The notes: a model not told the origin generated them from the letters alone. DNA of 64,000 nucleotides from RYN-230 sp963829725 (GCA_963829725.1 CAWHJW010000021.1:62001-126000); one strand, 5' to 3'; positions 26,865 through 36,780 are shown, numbered from the stretch's first letter. Program-made: numbers and translations.

Positions 26865-28652
26865 ATGATCCGAAGTGGCGGGAAGGTTCACGTAGTCAGA
26901 GTCAGGAAGACCGGGTACGTGGACCGGCAGGGCCGGGCCCGGGACTACTCCTCGGCCTACCTGCGGCGGACCTACCGGGAGGCGGGCACGGTCAAGAACG
27001 AGACCGTGGCCAACCTGTCCGCGCTGCCTGATCATGTCATCGACCTGATCGATGCCGGGCTCAAGGGCCAGCAGCTGGTGCCGGCCGGGGAGGCGGTGAC
27101 CATCACCTCCTCGCTGCCGCACGGGCACGTGGCCGCGGTGCACGCCATGGCCCGCCAGCTGGGCCTGCCCGCGCTGCTGGGCCCGGCAGGGCGCCCCCGG
27201 GACCTGGTGATGGCGCTGGTCATCTCCCGGGTCGTCAGGCGGGGCTCGAAGCTGTCCACCCTGGCCTGGTGGGATGACACCAGCCTGGGCGCTGACCTGG
27301 GCGTGGCCGGTGCCTCCACCGATGACATCTACGCGGCGATGGACTGGCTGGAAAACAGGCAGGACGCGATCGAGGCGGGCCTGGCGGCCCGTCACCTGGG
27401 CGTGGAGGCGAACCCGTCACGGATGGCGCTGTTCGGCCTGTCCAGCTCGTGGATGGAAGGCCGGTGCTGCCCGCTGGCGGCGCGCGGCTACTCCCGCGAC
27501 GGCAAGAAGGGCCGGCTGCAGATCGAGTACGGGCTGCTCACCGACCCGGCCGGCCGTCCGGTCGCGGTGCGGGTGGTGCCCGGCAACACCGGCGACCCGG
27601 CCGCGTTCACTGAGATCGTCACGGTGGTGCGGGAGAAGTTCAGCCTGGCCACGATGGTCATGGTCGGCGACCGGGGCATGATCACTTCCGCGCGGATCGC
27701 CGCGCTGAACGCCGCCGGGGACGGCACGGCGCCGCGCGGCGGGACCTACAGGTGGATCACCGCGCTGCGCGCCCCCGCGATCAGGAAGCTGATGGCCGAC
27801 GATGGGCCGCTGCAGCTCAGCCTCTTCGACGAGCAGGATCTCGCCGAGATCACCTGCGATGACTTCCCCGGCGAGCGGCTCATCTGCTGCTGCAACCCGG
27901 TACTGGCCGCCGAGCGGGCCCGCAAGCGCGAAGACATCCTGGCCGCCACCGAGAAGCTGCTCGCCCCGATCCAGGCCCGGGTCGCTGCCGGGCGGCTGGC
28001 CGGCGCCGGGCCAATAGGGGTCGAGGCGGGCAAGGTGATCAGCAAATACAAGACCGCCAAGCACTTCGATGTCACGATCACCGATACCAGCCTGGCCGTC
28101 ACCCGCCGCCAGGCGCAGATCGGCGCCGAGGCCGCCCTGGACGGGGTCTACGTGCTGCGCACCCCCGTCCCCGCCACCCAGATGGACGCCCCGGCCGTGG
28201 TCACCGCCTACAAGAACCTCAAATACGCCGAGCGGGACTTCCGCTCGATCAAGGCTGATGACCTGGGCCTGCGGCCCATCTACCACCGGCTGGAAGAACG
28301 CGTCCGCGCCCACGTGCTGATCTGCATGCTCGCCTGCTACCTGACCTGGCACCTGCGCCACGCATGGGCGCCGCTGACCTTCACCGACGAGAACCCGCCC
28401 CGCCAGGAAAACCCGGTTGCTCCTGCCCGCCGCTCACCGGCCGCGCACGCCAAAGCCTCCGCCCAGCATGATGCGGCCGGGCGGCCCTACCGCAGCTTCC
28501 GCGGCCTGCTGGAGCACCTGGCCACCCTGACCCGCAACCAGGTCCGCTTCGCCGGCGCCACCGCCACCGTGCCCATGCTCGCCGAGCCCACCCCCGCCCA
28601 GCGCCAGGCCTTCGACCTGCTCGGCGCCCCGATCCCGATCACCTTGAAGTAG
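26865..28652 (+). CDS. IS1634-family (IS4 superfamily) transposase, predicted inactive
   Basis: Full-length 595-aa transposase. N-terminal segment HVVRVRKTGYVDRQGRARDY is followed by the DDE core: MALFGLSSSWMEGRCCPLAA, SRDGKKGRLQIEYGLLTDPA, MVMVGDRGMITSARI, and the late motif KNLKYAERDFRSIKADDLGL with RPIYHRLEERVRAHVLICML. In the family the first catalytic Asp sits in L(Y/F)DLSSSW; here it is Gly191. Loss of that Asp should prevent catalysis. Terminal repeats could not be fixed: a weak similarity exists between about 26728 and the region just after the stop. It lies directly outside the IS66-type transposon. Confidence 0.85.
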   Translation: MIRSGGKVHVVRVRKTGYVDRQGRARDYSSAYLRRTYREAGTVKNETVANLSALPDHVIDLIDAGLKGQQLVPAGEAVTITSSLPHGHVAAVHAMARQLGLPALLGPAGRPRDLVMALVISRVVRRGSKLSTLAWWDDTSLGADLGVAGASTDDIYAAMDWLENRQDAIEAGLAARHLGVEANPSRMALFGLSSSWMEGRCCPLAARGYSRDGKKGRLQIEYGLLTDPAGRPVAVRVVPGNTGDPAAFTEIVTVVREKFSLATMVMVGDRGMITSARIAALNAAGDGTAPRGGTYRWITALRAPAIRKLMADDGPLQLSLFDEQDLAEITCDDFPGERLICCCNPVLAAERARKREDILAATEKLLAPIQARVAAGRLAGAGPIGVEAGKVISKYKTAKHFDVTITDTSLAVTRRQAQIGAEAALDGVYVLRTPVPATQMDAPAVVTAYKNLKYAERDFRSIKADDLGLRPIYHRLEERVRAHVLICMLACYLTWHLRHAWAPLTFTDENPPRQENPVAPARRSPAAHAKASAQHDAAGRPYRSFRGLLEHLATLTRNQVRFAGATATVPMLAEPTPAQRQAFDLLGAPIPITLK

Positions 28653-28763
28653 CCAGAACAAAACTCGGGCTAAAGGTCACCGTCCTTCCCTGTCTTCGGT
28701 CCCTTACCGTCGGCTACAGTGCGATGTCTACTAGGAGGTGTTCATGAGAAGAGATGACCTGAG

Positions 28764-29006
28764 ATGGACACCACCGACGTCATCGACCCCACCGAAGTTA
28801 TCGACGCAGCCGGCGAGCTTGATGCAGCCCCTGCGCTGGAACTGTTCCCTTACCCGGGCCTGGGCATGGCACTCGTGGCCAGCGCCTATGAGTTGGCCAA
28901 GCAGCTGCTCACCTGGGAGGTGACCAGCACCTACGACTTCGCTGAGAAGGTGATCAAGTACCAGCGAAGCTCGCTGGAGAAGGTGACAAAGGCAACCGCA
29001 CAATGA
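28764..29006 (+). CDS. Small phasin-like protein (paralogue A)
   Basis: An 80-aa acidic N-terminus (TTDVIDPTEVIDAAGELDAA) leads into an amphipathic helix ending YDFAEKVIKYQRSSLEKVTK. The same pattern ends the protein at 43949–44266 (YDFAGQLLISQRKFAESLLE), so the two are related small α-helical proteins. The pattern resembles actinobacterial phasin-like proteins that coat granules or associate with coiled coils, but no enzyme of polyester metabolism is nearby. The start is uncertain: a strong AGGAGG (28733–28738) serves ATG 28744 in another frame, while 28764 follows an in-frame stop. Confidence 0.55.
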   Translation: MDTTDVIDPTEVIDAAGELDAAPALELFPYPGLGMALVASAYELAKQLLTWEVTSTYDFAEKVIKYQRSSLEKVTKATAQ

Positions 29007-29024
29007 CGGACTGATTACCTGAGC

Positions 29025-29937
29025 ATCTCCGGCCGGTGTCCGGCCGTGCACCTTACTTTGCTTGCTGGCTCGTGGTGACTGAAGTTTCGCAGTTGTGCGG
29101 CGGCGGCGTCCCAGGCCGCGGGCACGGCGTGGATTTGCCCGGGTGCGGGCTGACCTGGCTGGCTGCCGGGAAGCCGGGCGGCGATCAGGGTGCGGCGGAG
29201 TTTGGTGAGCATGTCCTCGAAGGCTGGCCCGGTCTTGGTGCGGTACCAGGGCTGTGCTGCGCGGCGGGCGTCGGCGCATGCCTGCCCGGTGCGCGCCACC
29301 GGGCGGCATGCCGGATGACCAGCGTTGCCGGTGATGCGGCCAGGCCGGTGCTGACCAGGGCCAGGTAATGGCCGCTGGGCGTGCGCTAGCCGCGGCTCAG
29401 GATCAGCCGGGCGGTGCGGGTGTTCCAGGATCCGTGCCCCGGGCAGGTGACCCCGGCGACGTGCTTGACCTGGTCATGGCCGTAGCAGGTGACGGTGACG
29501 GCAGTCCAGGCCGCCGCGGCGGCGATCTCACCAGGGGTGCCGCGGCCGGTCTCCCTGGGTGCGGGCCGGCCTCGCTTGCCGGTGCGCGGCGGCGCGAGGT
29601 CGTACAGCACCGCGTTACGGGGGATCCGGCAGGGGAAGGTCACGTTGCCCGGCAAGGTACGCAGCGCCGGGCCGTGGCAGGCGGCATCGGCCACCACATG
29701 CACTATCGGGCAGGGGAAGGCCAGCGCGGGCTGGCTGACCAGGGCGGCCGCTGCCTCTACCTTGCCGGGGCCGTTGCCCTTGCCGGGCAGGTGCAGCCGG
29801 GCCAGCACCGGCAAGCCCACCTCACGGGAGCAGAACGGCAGCCGGACTACGATGGCCGCGGCCACGAAGCAGTTGCCGGAGCTGAGCTTGTTCACCGACG
29901 GGGAGCGGCCGTCATGCTGCCACCCGGCCCCGTGCAC
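29025..29937 (-). pseudogene. DDE (IS701-like) transposase with internal deletion
   Basis: The minus strand carries NKLSSGNCFVAAAIVVRLPF, ALVSQPALAFPCPIVHVVAD, ALRTLPGNVTFPCRIPRNAV and LYDLAPPRTGKRGRPAPRET, then after a break AQPWYRTKTGPAFEDMLTKL and RRTLIAARLPGSQPGQ. These are the middle and end of a DDE transposase of the IS701-like class. The N-terminus and part of the catalytic core between the blocks are missing and the frames differ. It is a dead copy. Confidence 0.6.
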
Positions 29938-30581
29938 CTTCCGATGTCGCCTTAGGGTTTCGGCACGTCAGCAACGATTCGCTCGCGCTCGCCTTCCCGG
30001 TCCCGCCTGACGCCTCAACCAGTGCCTTTTCCTCATCGCTCAGCACGACGGTCTTCAGCCAACGCAGCATGAGGTGGCTTGAAGCCTCCCTCCGCAGGGC
30101 GGCTCCGAAGGGCCACGAAACCTTCATCTCCGCACAGCACCGCATCAAGGGCTCGTTCCTACATCAGGTCCTCCTTGCGTTCAGGACACACTCCGGCACG
30201 CACACCATGCCACGGCGCTCGTTGCCCCGGTTGCTCGCTGAGCGTATGGTCAAAGCGGTAGCAGTAGTTCTGGTCGCCTGGGCGCGGTTGCAGTCGGGGC
30301 GGTTCCGGGTACGTCGCTCCAGCCATTGGTGACGTAGTCGAGTTACCCAGGAAATAGACTGATGAGCCGTCCCGGAGCGGGCGTGAGGAACTGCGAAGCG
30401 ACTAGCCGGCCGACTCGTCGCCGGGCAGGTGCCGCCGGGTCGCGCAACGGCACCGTCGGGCGCCGGGCCAGCGGCGGACCGGCGAGGTGAAGCCACCGGT
30501 GCACGGGTACGTGAGCCGTTACTGCTGCGAGCACACGTATTGCCCGGTGCTTGTTGTGCCGCCCGCCGAGGGGGCGGGTCG
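29938..30581. other. Unassigned stretch between transposase remnant and GNAT fusion
   Basis: No gene can be supported in about 640 bp. A minus-strand peptide near 30000–30070 (LKTVVLSDEEKALVEASGG) looks protein-like but has no recognisable family. The last ~100 bp should contain the promoter of the GNAT fusion. Confidence 0.45.
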
Positions 30582-33365
30582 GTGAACACGCCAGCCGCGG
30601 CCATGTACGCGCTGCTGACCGACGGCAGCACGGTCGAGATCAGGCCGGCCCGGGTGCAGGACGCCGAGGCGGTCCGCGCGATGCACGCGGCCATGTCACC
30701 GGACAACGTTTACCTGCGGTTTTTCAGCGTGAGCCCGAATGCGGCCGTGCCGGAAGCCAAGCGGGTCTGCCGCAAGCCGGACTCCGACCATGCGGCGCTG
30801 CTCGCCTGGCAGGCCGACCGGCTGGTCGGCGTGGCCACCTATGAGCCCGCCGGGAAACCCGGCATGGCGGAGATCGCTCTTGCCGTCCCCGACGACATGC
30901 ATGGCCGCGGCATCGCCAGCCTGCTGCTCGAGCACCTGGTCTGGCTGGCGCGGCAGTGCGGGCTGCGGGCATTCATCGCGGAAACGCTGGCGGAGAACTC
31001 GGCGATGCTCCGGGTGTTCAGGGATGTCGGCCTGCCCGCGAAGCGGCGGATCTCCGACGGCGTGGTAGTGCTGACCTTCCCGCTACCCGATGGCGAGGAC
31101 AATTACCGGCTGGACAACTACCTGGCGACCGTCGCCAGCAAGGAAAGCCGGGCGGACGTGGCGAGCCTGCGCCCGCTGTTGCAGCCGCGCTCGGTCGTTG
31201 TGGTAGGCCCGAGCCGACACCGCCGCACCGTCGGCCGCGCCATCCTGCACAACATCGTGACCGGCGGCTTCACCGGGCCTGTCTATGCAGTAAATCCGCA
31301 TGCCCGGACCATAGAGGGAGTGACCTGCGTCGCATCCGTTAACGGCCTGCCCGTGCCGGTGGACCTGGCGGTGATCGCAGTGCCGCCCTCCGCCCTACCC
31401 GAAGTGGCTGAGCAATGCGGCCGCAACGGGATCCGGGCACTCATAGTGATAAGCCCCGCTCTGGGCGCCGCTGGCGCTGAACTGCTGGCCGTCTGCCGCC
31501 GGTATGGCATGCGGCTGGTCGGGCCGAACTGCTTCGGCGTGATCATGCCCTGGATCGGCCTGGACGCGACATTCGCCGCCGATCACCCGCTGCCCGGCGT
31601 CGCCGGCCTCGTGGTGCAGTCCGGCGGCGTCGGGATCGCGCTGCTCGAGCAGATGTCCAGGCTCGGCATCGGGGTGTCCTCCTTCGCCTCGGTCGGCGAC
31701 AAATACGACGTGTCTCCCAATAACCTGCTGACCTGGTGGGCGCAGGATGAGGTGACCCAGCTAGCAATCCTCTACGTCGAGTCCTTCGGCAGCCCGCGCA
31801 AGTTCGCAGTGACGGCGCGCCGGGTCGGGCAGCGAATGCCCGTGCTGACTGTCATCGGCGGCCGGTCCCCGGCGGGCCGGCGCGCGGCGGCCTCGCACAC
31901 CGCGGCGGCAGGGATGCCGCTGGTCAGCCAGGAGGCGTTGTTCGAGCAGGCGGGCGTCATTGCCACCACGAGTCTCGGCGAGCTCATCGAGACCGCTGCG
32001 CTGCTCGCCTGCCAGCCGCTGCCCGCGGGTAACCGGGTCGCGGTGGTCTCCAACACCGGCGGCGCCGGGGTGCTGGCCGCCGACGCGTGCGGCGACCACG
32101 GCCTGCAGGTCGTGCGGCTCGGCGCGGCCACGCGGCGTAAGCTGCGCGGGCTGCTGCCCTCCAGGGCCGTCGTCACCGGGCCGGTGGACACGGGCCCGGT
32201 GACGACCGATGCCTTCCGTGCCTGCCTGGAGGAAGTCGCCGCCGACGACGGCGTCGACGCAGTGCTCGCCGTGGTGGTGCCGACGGCCATCTCCGACCTA
32301 AGTGCCGCGGCGGCCGAAGCGGTCATCAGTAAGCCGCTCGCTGTCGCCATGCCCGACCGGGCAGAGTCCGTGCAACGGCTCAGGCGCCTGCCGGTAGCGC
32401 AGCCGCCAGCCGGCTGGCGCGCGGACACCAGACCGGCGGTCGGTCTCACCGTCGCCGGCGCGACGGCGGCAGCTGACGAGGAGGCGGCGGCAATCATCGA
32501 CGAGGCCGCGGCTGCCGTCACCGGGGTGCCCGCCTACGCCGACCCGGCGAGCGCGGCCCGCGCGCTCGGCCACGCGGCCCGCTACCGGGCCTGGCGCAGC
32601 CGACAGCGAGGCAAGATCCCTGAGCTGAGCGGACTGCGCACGGCCGACGCGCGTGCCCTGGTGACCGGATTTCTCGCCGCCTCACCAGCAGGCGGCTGGC
32701 TGCCCGAGTCGAAGGCAGCCGAGTTGCTGTCCTGCTACGGCGTCCCGCTGGTTGTCACCATGTCAGCTGCCAGCGAGCAGGAAGCGGTCGAGGCCGCCGC
32801 AAAGCTCGGCGGCCGCGTCGTGCTCAAGCCGGAGGCCGAGGGACTGGTGCACCGGACTAACGCGGGGGAGGTGACACTCGATCTGCGCACCCCGGAGGAA
32901 GTGGTCGAGGGCTACCGCGCGCTGACAGCCGACTTCGGATCCAGGCTGCACAGGGTGCTTGTCCAGCCGATGCTGACTGGCGGCTTCGAGGTGCTGATCG
33001 GCGTCATGCAGGAGCCCGTGTTCGGGCCGCTGGTCGTGTTCGGGTCCGGCGGGGCGGCGACCGACGTGCCCGGCGAGCACGTGACCCGGCTGACGCCGCT
33101 GACCGACGCCGACGCAGACGAGATGATCCATGCGGCGCGCGCCGCGGCGCGGCTGTTCGGCGGTCGGGGCGCGCCGCCGGTGGACACCGCGGCGCTCGCT
33201 GATGCCCTGCTGCGGGTCTCCAGGCTTGCCGATGATCTCCCTGAGGTCAGCCAGCTGGATCTCAACCCCGTCGTCGCTAGGGAGGACGGCGCTTACTGCG
33301 TCGACCTGCGGGTGCAGATCACCCCGGCAGAGCCCAGGGATCCCTTCCTGCGTCGGCTGAGCTGA
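30582..33365 (+). CDS. GNAT acetyltransferase–ADP-forming acyl-CoA synthetase fusion (paralogue 2)
   Basis: GTG 30582 is chosen because a GAGGGGG lies 8 bases upstream and it matches the start of paralogue 3; ATG 30603 is an alternative. The 927-aa protein begins with a GNAT domain (ALLTDGSTVEIRPARVQDAE, DDMHGRGIASLLLEHLVWLA). The synthetase follows: Rossmann domain (PRSVVVVGPSRHRRTVGRAI, MRLVGPNCFGV), catalytic-His motif RAAASHTAAAG and ATP-grasp (VVLKPEAEGLVHRTNAGEV, QLDLNPVV). Closest in-window relative is paralogue 3 rather than paralogue 1. It may act as a CoA- or acetyl-sensing lysine acetyltransferase. Confidence 0.88.
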   Translation: MNTPAAAMYALLTDGSTVEIRPARVQDAEAVRAMHAAMSPDNVYLRFFSVSPNAAVPEAKRVCRKPDSDHAALLAWQADRLVGVATYEPAGKPGMAEIALAVPDDMHGRGIASLLLEHLVWLARQCGLRAFIAETLAENSAMLRVFRDVGLPAKRRISDGVVVLTFPLPDGEDNYRLDNYLATVASKESRADVASLRPLLQPRSVVVVGPSRHRRTVGRAILHNIVTGGFTGPVYAVNPHARTIEGVTCVASVNGLPVPVDLAVIAVPPSALPEVAEQCGRNGIRALIVISPALGAAGAELLAVCRRYGMRLVGPNCFGVIMPWIGLDATFAADHPLPGVAGLVVQSGGVGIALLEQMSRLGIGVSSFASVGDKYDVSPNNLLTWWAQDEVTQLAILYVESFGSPRKFAVTARRVGQRMPVLTVIGGRSPAGRRAAASHTAAAGMPLVSQEALFEQAGVIATTSLGELIETAALLACQPLPAGNRVAVVSNTGGAGVLAADACGDHGLQVVRLGAATRRKLRGLLPSRAVVTGPVDTGPVTTDAFRACLEEVAADDGVDAVLAVVVPTAISDLSAAAAEAVISKPLAVAMPDRAESVQRLRRLPVAQPPAGWRADTRPAVGLTVAGATAAADEEAAAIIDEAAAAVTGVPAYADPASAARALGHAARYRAWRSRQRGKIPELSGLRTADARALVTGFLAASPAGGWLPESKAAELLSCYGVPLVVTMSAASEQEAVEAAAKLGGRVVLKPEAEGLVHRTNAGEVTLDLRTPEEVVEGYRALTADFGSRLHRVLVQPMLTGGFEVLIGVMQEPVFGPLVVFGSGGAATDVPGEHVTRLTPLTDADADEMIHAARAAARLFGGRGAPPVDTAALADALLRVSRLADDLPEVSQLDLNPVVAREDGAYCVDLRVQITPAEPRDPFLRRLS

Positions 33366-33421
33366 GCACACCGCAACGCGCAGACAACCGGGGGCGCATA
33401 CGGTCGGCCACACCGGAATCT

Positions 33422-33448
33422 CCGCGAGATCCGCGAGATCCGCGAGAT
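33422..33448. repeat. Three tandem 9-bp repeats (CCGCGAGAT)
   Basis: Three perfect head-to-tail copies just downstream of the GNAT fusion. Too short to be a CRISPR; probably slippage or a protein-binding array. Confidence 0.7.
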
Positions 33449-33499
33449 TGCATACCACCCGCGACCACGGCACCCCGCACCACCCCGCATCGCCCAGGG

Positions 33500-33990
33500 G
33501 CTCCCGTGGGGTTCCCGAAGCCTGCTCGCAGATCAAGCCCGGCACGCTAGGTACGACTTGCCGGCCCGGCGGCGCCACAGACGGCGGCGCCGATCTGACA
33601 AACATCCAGCAGGCTGTGGTCGTCGGCAGCCCAGGCCGAGCTCGCGGATCACCTCCGAGGCCACCGGCTCGACGGCGGTGGCGCAGGCGGTCAGCAGCTG
33701 CCCGTTACGGTGGGCGACACACGGGCGGTCAGCGCCGCGCTCACGGCCGACCGACGGAGGCGGCCAGCAAGGCGCCGTTCTCGGCCACGACCACGACCAC
33801 GTTGTCGTTGACCTGCGGGTATACAGCGCGCGTAACACACTCATCGTCCGTCCCGCGGATCAAGATCACCCGGATCCCGCGGCGCTCGCCTTGCTGAGAG
33901 CAGCCAGCATGTACGGCACGACTAGGACGTCAGCCAGGGTGCCGTCGAAATCGACAGACACCGCCCGGAAGGAGGGTGAACGCTCCCCGC
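33500..33990 (-). pseudogene. HAD-superfamily phosphatase, broken
   Basis: The minus strand carries the HAD nucleophile motif AVSVDFDGTLAD followed by MLAALSKASAAG. Other frames then give VNDNVVVVVAENGALLAAS, TAVEPVASEVIRELGLG and DHSLLDVCQIGAAVCGAA. These correspond in order to the Cof-type HAD fold (motif I, NGA(L) core, late DxxN-like region). Frame changes and stops interrupt it at least three times. HAD phosphatases of this type hydrolyse small phosphorylated metabolites. It lies downstream of the kai operon in the same direction. Confidence 0.5.
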
Positions 33991-34249
33991 CATGCCCGAG
34001 ACCAGCAGCCGTCGGCGCCGCTGAACGTGAACACCTCCTCCCGCTCCGCTGTCGATAACGACGGCGTTGACTCCTCCAGCCCGGATCGTACGCAATGTTC
34101 TCTTGTCCCGGCGAGCTCTGGGCCGCAATTCCTGCAGGGGTCCGGGGCATTGCGGCCCTGGCATCATCCCCCGTCACAGGGAACGCCACCGGGCACCGCC
34201 TGCGTGGCCCGAATGCGGCGTGTCCGTCCGAGGGAACCTCCGTTCGTGA

Positions 34250-34535
34250 CGGCCCCCCTGCGGGGCCGTCGAGGCCGAGGCGCACCCGGTTGCTGTCGGA
34301 GAGATCCACAGCGGCGCCGGACGGCGCATGACCAGCGTTGGCGCGGCGGTGACCTTGTCGCGGACGGCGAGTGGAGGGTTGGAGCTGCGCATCGACGACG
34401 TTCCAAATCGCCCTGCCCGGCGGACTCCTCGTCCCAGACGCGCCGGACGGTCTCGATCACTTGGATCGGAAAGCAGCACGCGCCGTTGACGTGGAGCGTG
34501 AGCGACCAGCCAGGATCCCCGGCGATATCGGTCAC
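34250..34535 (-). pseudogene. Second kaiB-like gene, frameshifted
   Basis: GTG at 34535 overlaps the kaiB stop by four bases (GTGA). The frame reads WSLTLHVNGACCFPIQVIET and VRRVWDEESAGQGDL. It then shifts to PPLAVRDKVTAAPTLVMRRP and again to DLSDSNRVRLGLDG. These blocks align in order with the adjacent kaiB (WELRLYVTGR, VPTLVRQYPPP, DLSDTNRLLAGL). Two single-base shifts inactivate it. The start overlap shows it was the third gene of the kai operon. Confidence 0.7.
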
Positions 34536-34873
34536 ATCCCCTGGCTCTTCCGCGGTCGAAGCTGCAACCCGGCGAGGAGCCGGTTGGTGTCGGAGAGGTC
34601 GCCGACGATCTTCCGGATGGGCGGCGGGTACTGCCGGACCAGCGTAGGCACCGCCAGGATCTGGTCGTCGGCCGCCAGGCTCGGGTTCTCCAGCAGGTCC
34701 ACCACCTTGATGCGATGCCGCCCCGCCAGGTGCTGCTCGCAGGCAAGCCGCAGGTTCTCGATCGCGCGGAGGCAACTGGGCGAGCGCCCGGTCACATAGA
34801 GTCGCAGCTCCCAGGTTTCACTGGTGGACGCCGGTGTCTCGGCTCCCGCATCGGCGTTGCGGGCTCGGGTCAT
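34532..34873 (-). CDS. kaiB: KaiB circadian-clock family protein
   Basis: 113 aa with the KaiB thioredoxin-like fold: WELRLYVTGRSPSCLRAIEN, HRIKVVDLLENPSLAADDQI, LAVPTLVRQYPPPIRKIVGD and LSDTNRLLAGL. In cyanobacteria KaiB binds the KaiC hexamer and drives its dephosphorylation; outside cyanobacteria KaiB/KaiC pairs without KaiA are linked to stress responses. The start is 2 nt after the kaiC stop and the stop overlaps kaiB2 by 4 nt, so the genes form one operon. A ~17-residue acidic/Ser-Thr N-terminal extension precedes the fold. Confidence 0.93.
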   Translation of the reverse strand: MTRARNADAGAETPASTSETWELRLYVTGRSPSCLRAIENLRLACEQHLAGRHRIKVVDLLENPSLAADDQILAVPTLVRQYPPPIRKIVGDLSDTNRLLAGLQLRPRKSQGM

Positions 34874-34875
34874 CG

Positions 34876-36621
34876 TTACCCGCCTTCGTCGCGCGGCGCT
34901 TCGTCGCGCTTCGCTTCGTCGCGCGGCGCGGAATCGGCCCAGCGTTGCGAGGCCAGCGCCGACCGGTCCGCCTCGGCGTCGGCCGCCTGACGCTGTTCGC
35001 GCCCGGCGATCCGCTCGAGCTCGGCCCTGTCCGCAGCGACCTCGTCCTGCAGTTCGGCGGACTTTGCCTCGCCCTCCACGACGCCCCGCCGCAGCTCGCG
35101 ACGACGACGGCTAAGATCCTCGTCTTGCTGCAGCTCCGCCCGCTGCTGCTGGGCCTCCTGCACCAGGCGAGCGGAGCCGGTCACGACGCCGCCCGAGCCC
35201 ACATACACGTTGACGAGCTGGACGCCGCTGTCGGTGAGCACGAACTCCCGTACCTGATTTGAATGGGCGCTGCCTCGCGACTTCAGCACGAACAGCAGCC
35301 GGTTACGCTCACCGTTCGACTCGACGTTGCGCAGCAGCAGCCAGGTGTCCACCAGCGAGGACATGCCCGCCGCGCTCGTCTCGTCGTGAGCCAGCGTCGT
35401 CGCCATTGCGGTTATCCCCGAAGCTTTAAACAGGTCGATCTGGCGGGCCACCATCGAGGTCACCTCGGGGCCGTTGGGCCCATCGGCGAGGCTGGCGAGC
35501 CCGTCGAGGACGGCGACGGACGGCGTGACCTCCTCGATCAGCCGGGCCAGAATCGCCAGGTGGGCCTCGAACCCAAACGCTGTTGGCCGGGCCGCCCACA
35601 TGCGCAGCAGGCCCGCCTCGACCCAGCGCCGAAGGTCGAGCCCGACCGATAGCATGTTGCGCATGACCTGGTCGGGTGACTCCTCGAACAGGACCAGGAG
35701 CGTCCGTTCACCCCGTGCGCACGCGGAGTTGATGATGTTCGCTCCGAGCGTGGTCTTGCCTGTGCCCGCGGTCCCGCTGACCAGGATGGTCGATCCCCGG
35801 AACAGGCCGCCGCCCAGCATGTGGTCAAGGCGGGTCACGCCTGTCGAAATCCGCTCCTCGGGCGCACCGTAGTCGAGAGCGACCGACGTGATCGGCAACA
35901 CGACGAAGCCCTGGGCCGAGATCAAGAAGGGGTACTCGTTGGTTTCATGCGCCGACCCGCGGTACTTGACCACCCTGAGGCGACGCGTGGAAATCTCCTC
36001 GTGTATGCGATGGTCTAGAACGATCACGCAGTCAGACACGTACTCCTCGATCCCGTGGCGCGTGAGGCCGCTGTCGCCCCGCTCGCCAGTCACGATCGCG
36101 GTGACGGCCCGGTCCTCGAGCCAGCGGAACAGCCGGCCGAGCTCCGCTCGCACGATCGCCTGTTCCTGGAACGCGCTGAACAGCAACTCGACGGTATCGA
36201 GCACGACACGCTTCGCCCCGATACGCTCGATAGTGTCACCGAGAAGGAGGAACAGCGGCTCGAGGTCGAACTCCCCCGTCTCGACCAGCTCAGCGGGATT
36301 CACTCGCAAGGCATGCACGACCAGCAGCTGATCCCGCTGGAGCCCGTCGAGGTCGAAGCCCAGCGAGGCGACGTTGGCACTCACCTTTTCTGCCGACTCC
36401 TCAAAGGTGACCAGCACGCCTGGTTCGCCATGCTCCCGGGCGCCAGCGACGAGGAAATGCAACCCCAGCAGGGTCTTGCCGGAACCCGTGCCGCCCGTAA
36501 CCAGCGTCAACCTGCCATGAGGCAGCCCGCCCCGGGTAATCTCGTCAAGTCCCCGGATCCCTGTCGGGGCCTTCGGCAGAACGGGGCCCACGGCAGCCTC
36601 GGCTGAGATCGGTTCCGCCAT
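34876..36621 (-). CDS. kaiC: KaiC-family double ATPase with coiled-coil tail
   Basis: ATG 36621 is chosen since the KaiC homology starts within 20 residues (APTGIRGLDEITRGGLPHGR). Of 581 aa, domain CI has Walker A GGTGSGKT (43–50) and the catalytic pair FEES (E74,E75). CII has GTAGTGKTT (283–291) and FEES (313–315). The CII phosphorylation sites S431/T432 of Synechococcus align with Ser421/Ser422 (GMSSLVDTW), so autophosphorylation is possible. After residue 485 there is a charged coiled coil (QQQRAELQQDEDLSRRRREL) in place of the cyanobacterial KaiA-binding peptide. No KaiA is encoded. Operon partner is kaiB. Confidence 0.93.
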   Translation of the reverse strand: MAEPISAEAAVGPVLPKAPTGIRGLDEITRGGLPHGRLTLVTGGTGSGKTLLGLHFLVAGAREHGEPGVLVTFEESAEKVSANVASLGFDLDGLQRDQLLVVHALRVNPAELVETGEFDLEPLFLLLGDTIERIGAKRVVLDTVELLFSAFQEQAIVRAELGRLFRWLEDRAVTAIVTGERGDSGLTRHGIEEYVSDCVIVLDHRIHEEISTRRLRVVKYRGSAHETNEYPFLISAQGFVVLPITSVALDYGAPEERISTGVTRLDHMLGGGLFRGSTILVSGTAGTGKTTLGANIINSACARGERTLLVLFEESPDQVMRNMLSVGLDLRRWVEAGLLRMWAARPTAFGFEAHLAILARLIEEVTPSVAVLDGLASLADGPNGPEVTSMVARQIDLFKASGITAMATTLAHDETSAAGMSSLVDTWLLLRNVESNGERNRLLFVLKSRGSAHSNQVREFVLTDSGVQLVNVYVGSGGVVTGSARLVQEAQQQRAELQQDEDLSRRRRELRRGVVEGEAKSAELQDEVAADRAELERIAGREQRQAADAEADRSALASQRWADSAPRDEAKRDEAPRDEGG

Positions 36622-36780
36622 AATTCGGAGGTTATACCCCTTCCGGCATCGTATCCACAGTCCGTCTCCCCAGCGCTGCGGGTTAGGGCCAGAGGTCCTC
36701 AATGAGCCGATCGCCCCTTTGCTCTTCCTGGTCCCACACCTGCCCCCGCCGCTCACCGAGGGTCAGGACGGCTGGGCGGG

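Noticed and set aside
33422..33448. Triple 9-bp repeat as CRISPR or iteron origin
   Set aside because: Three short units, no spacers and no replication gene nearby.
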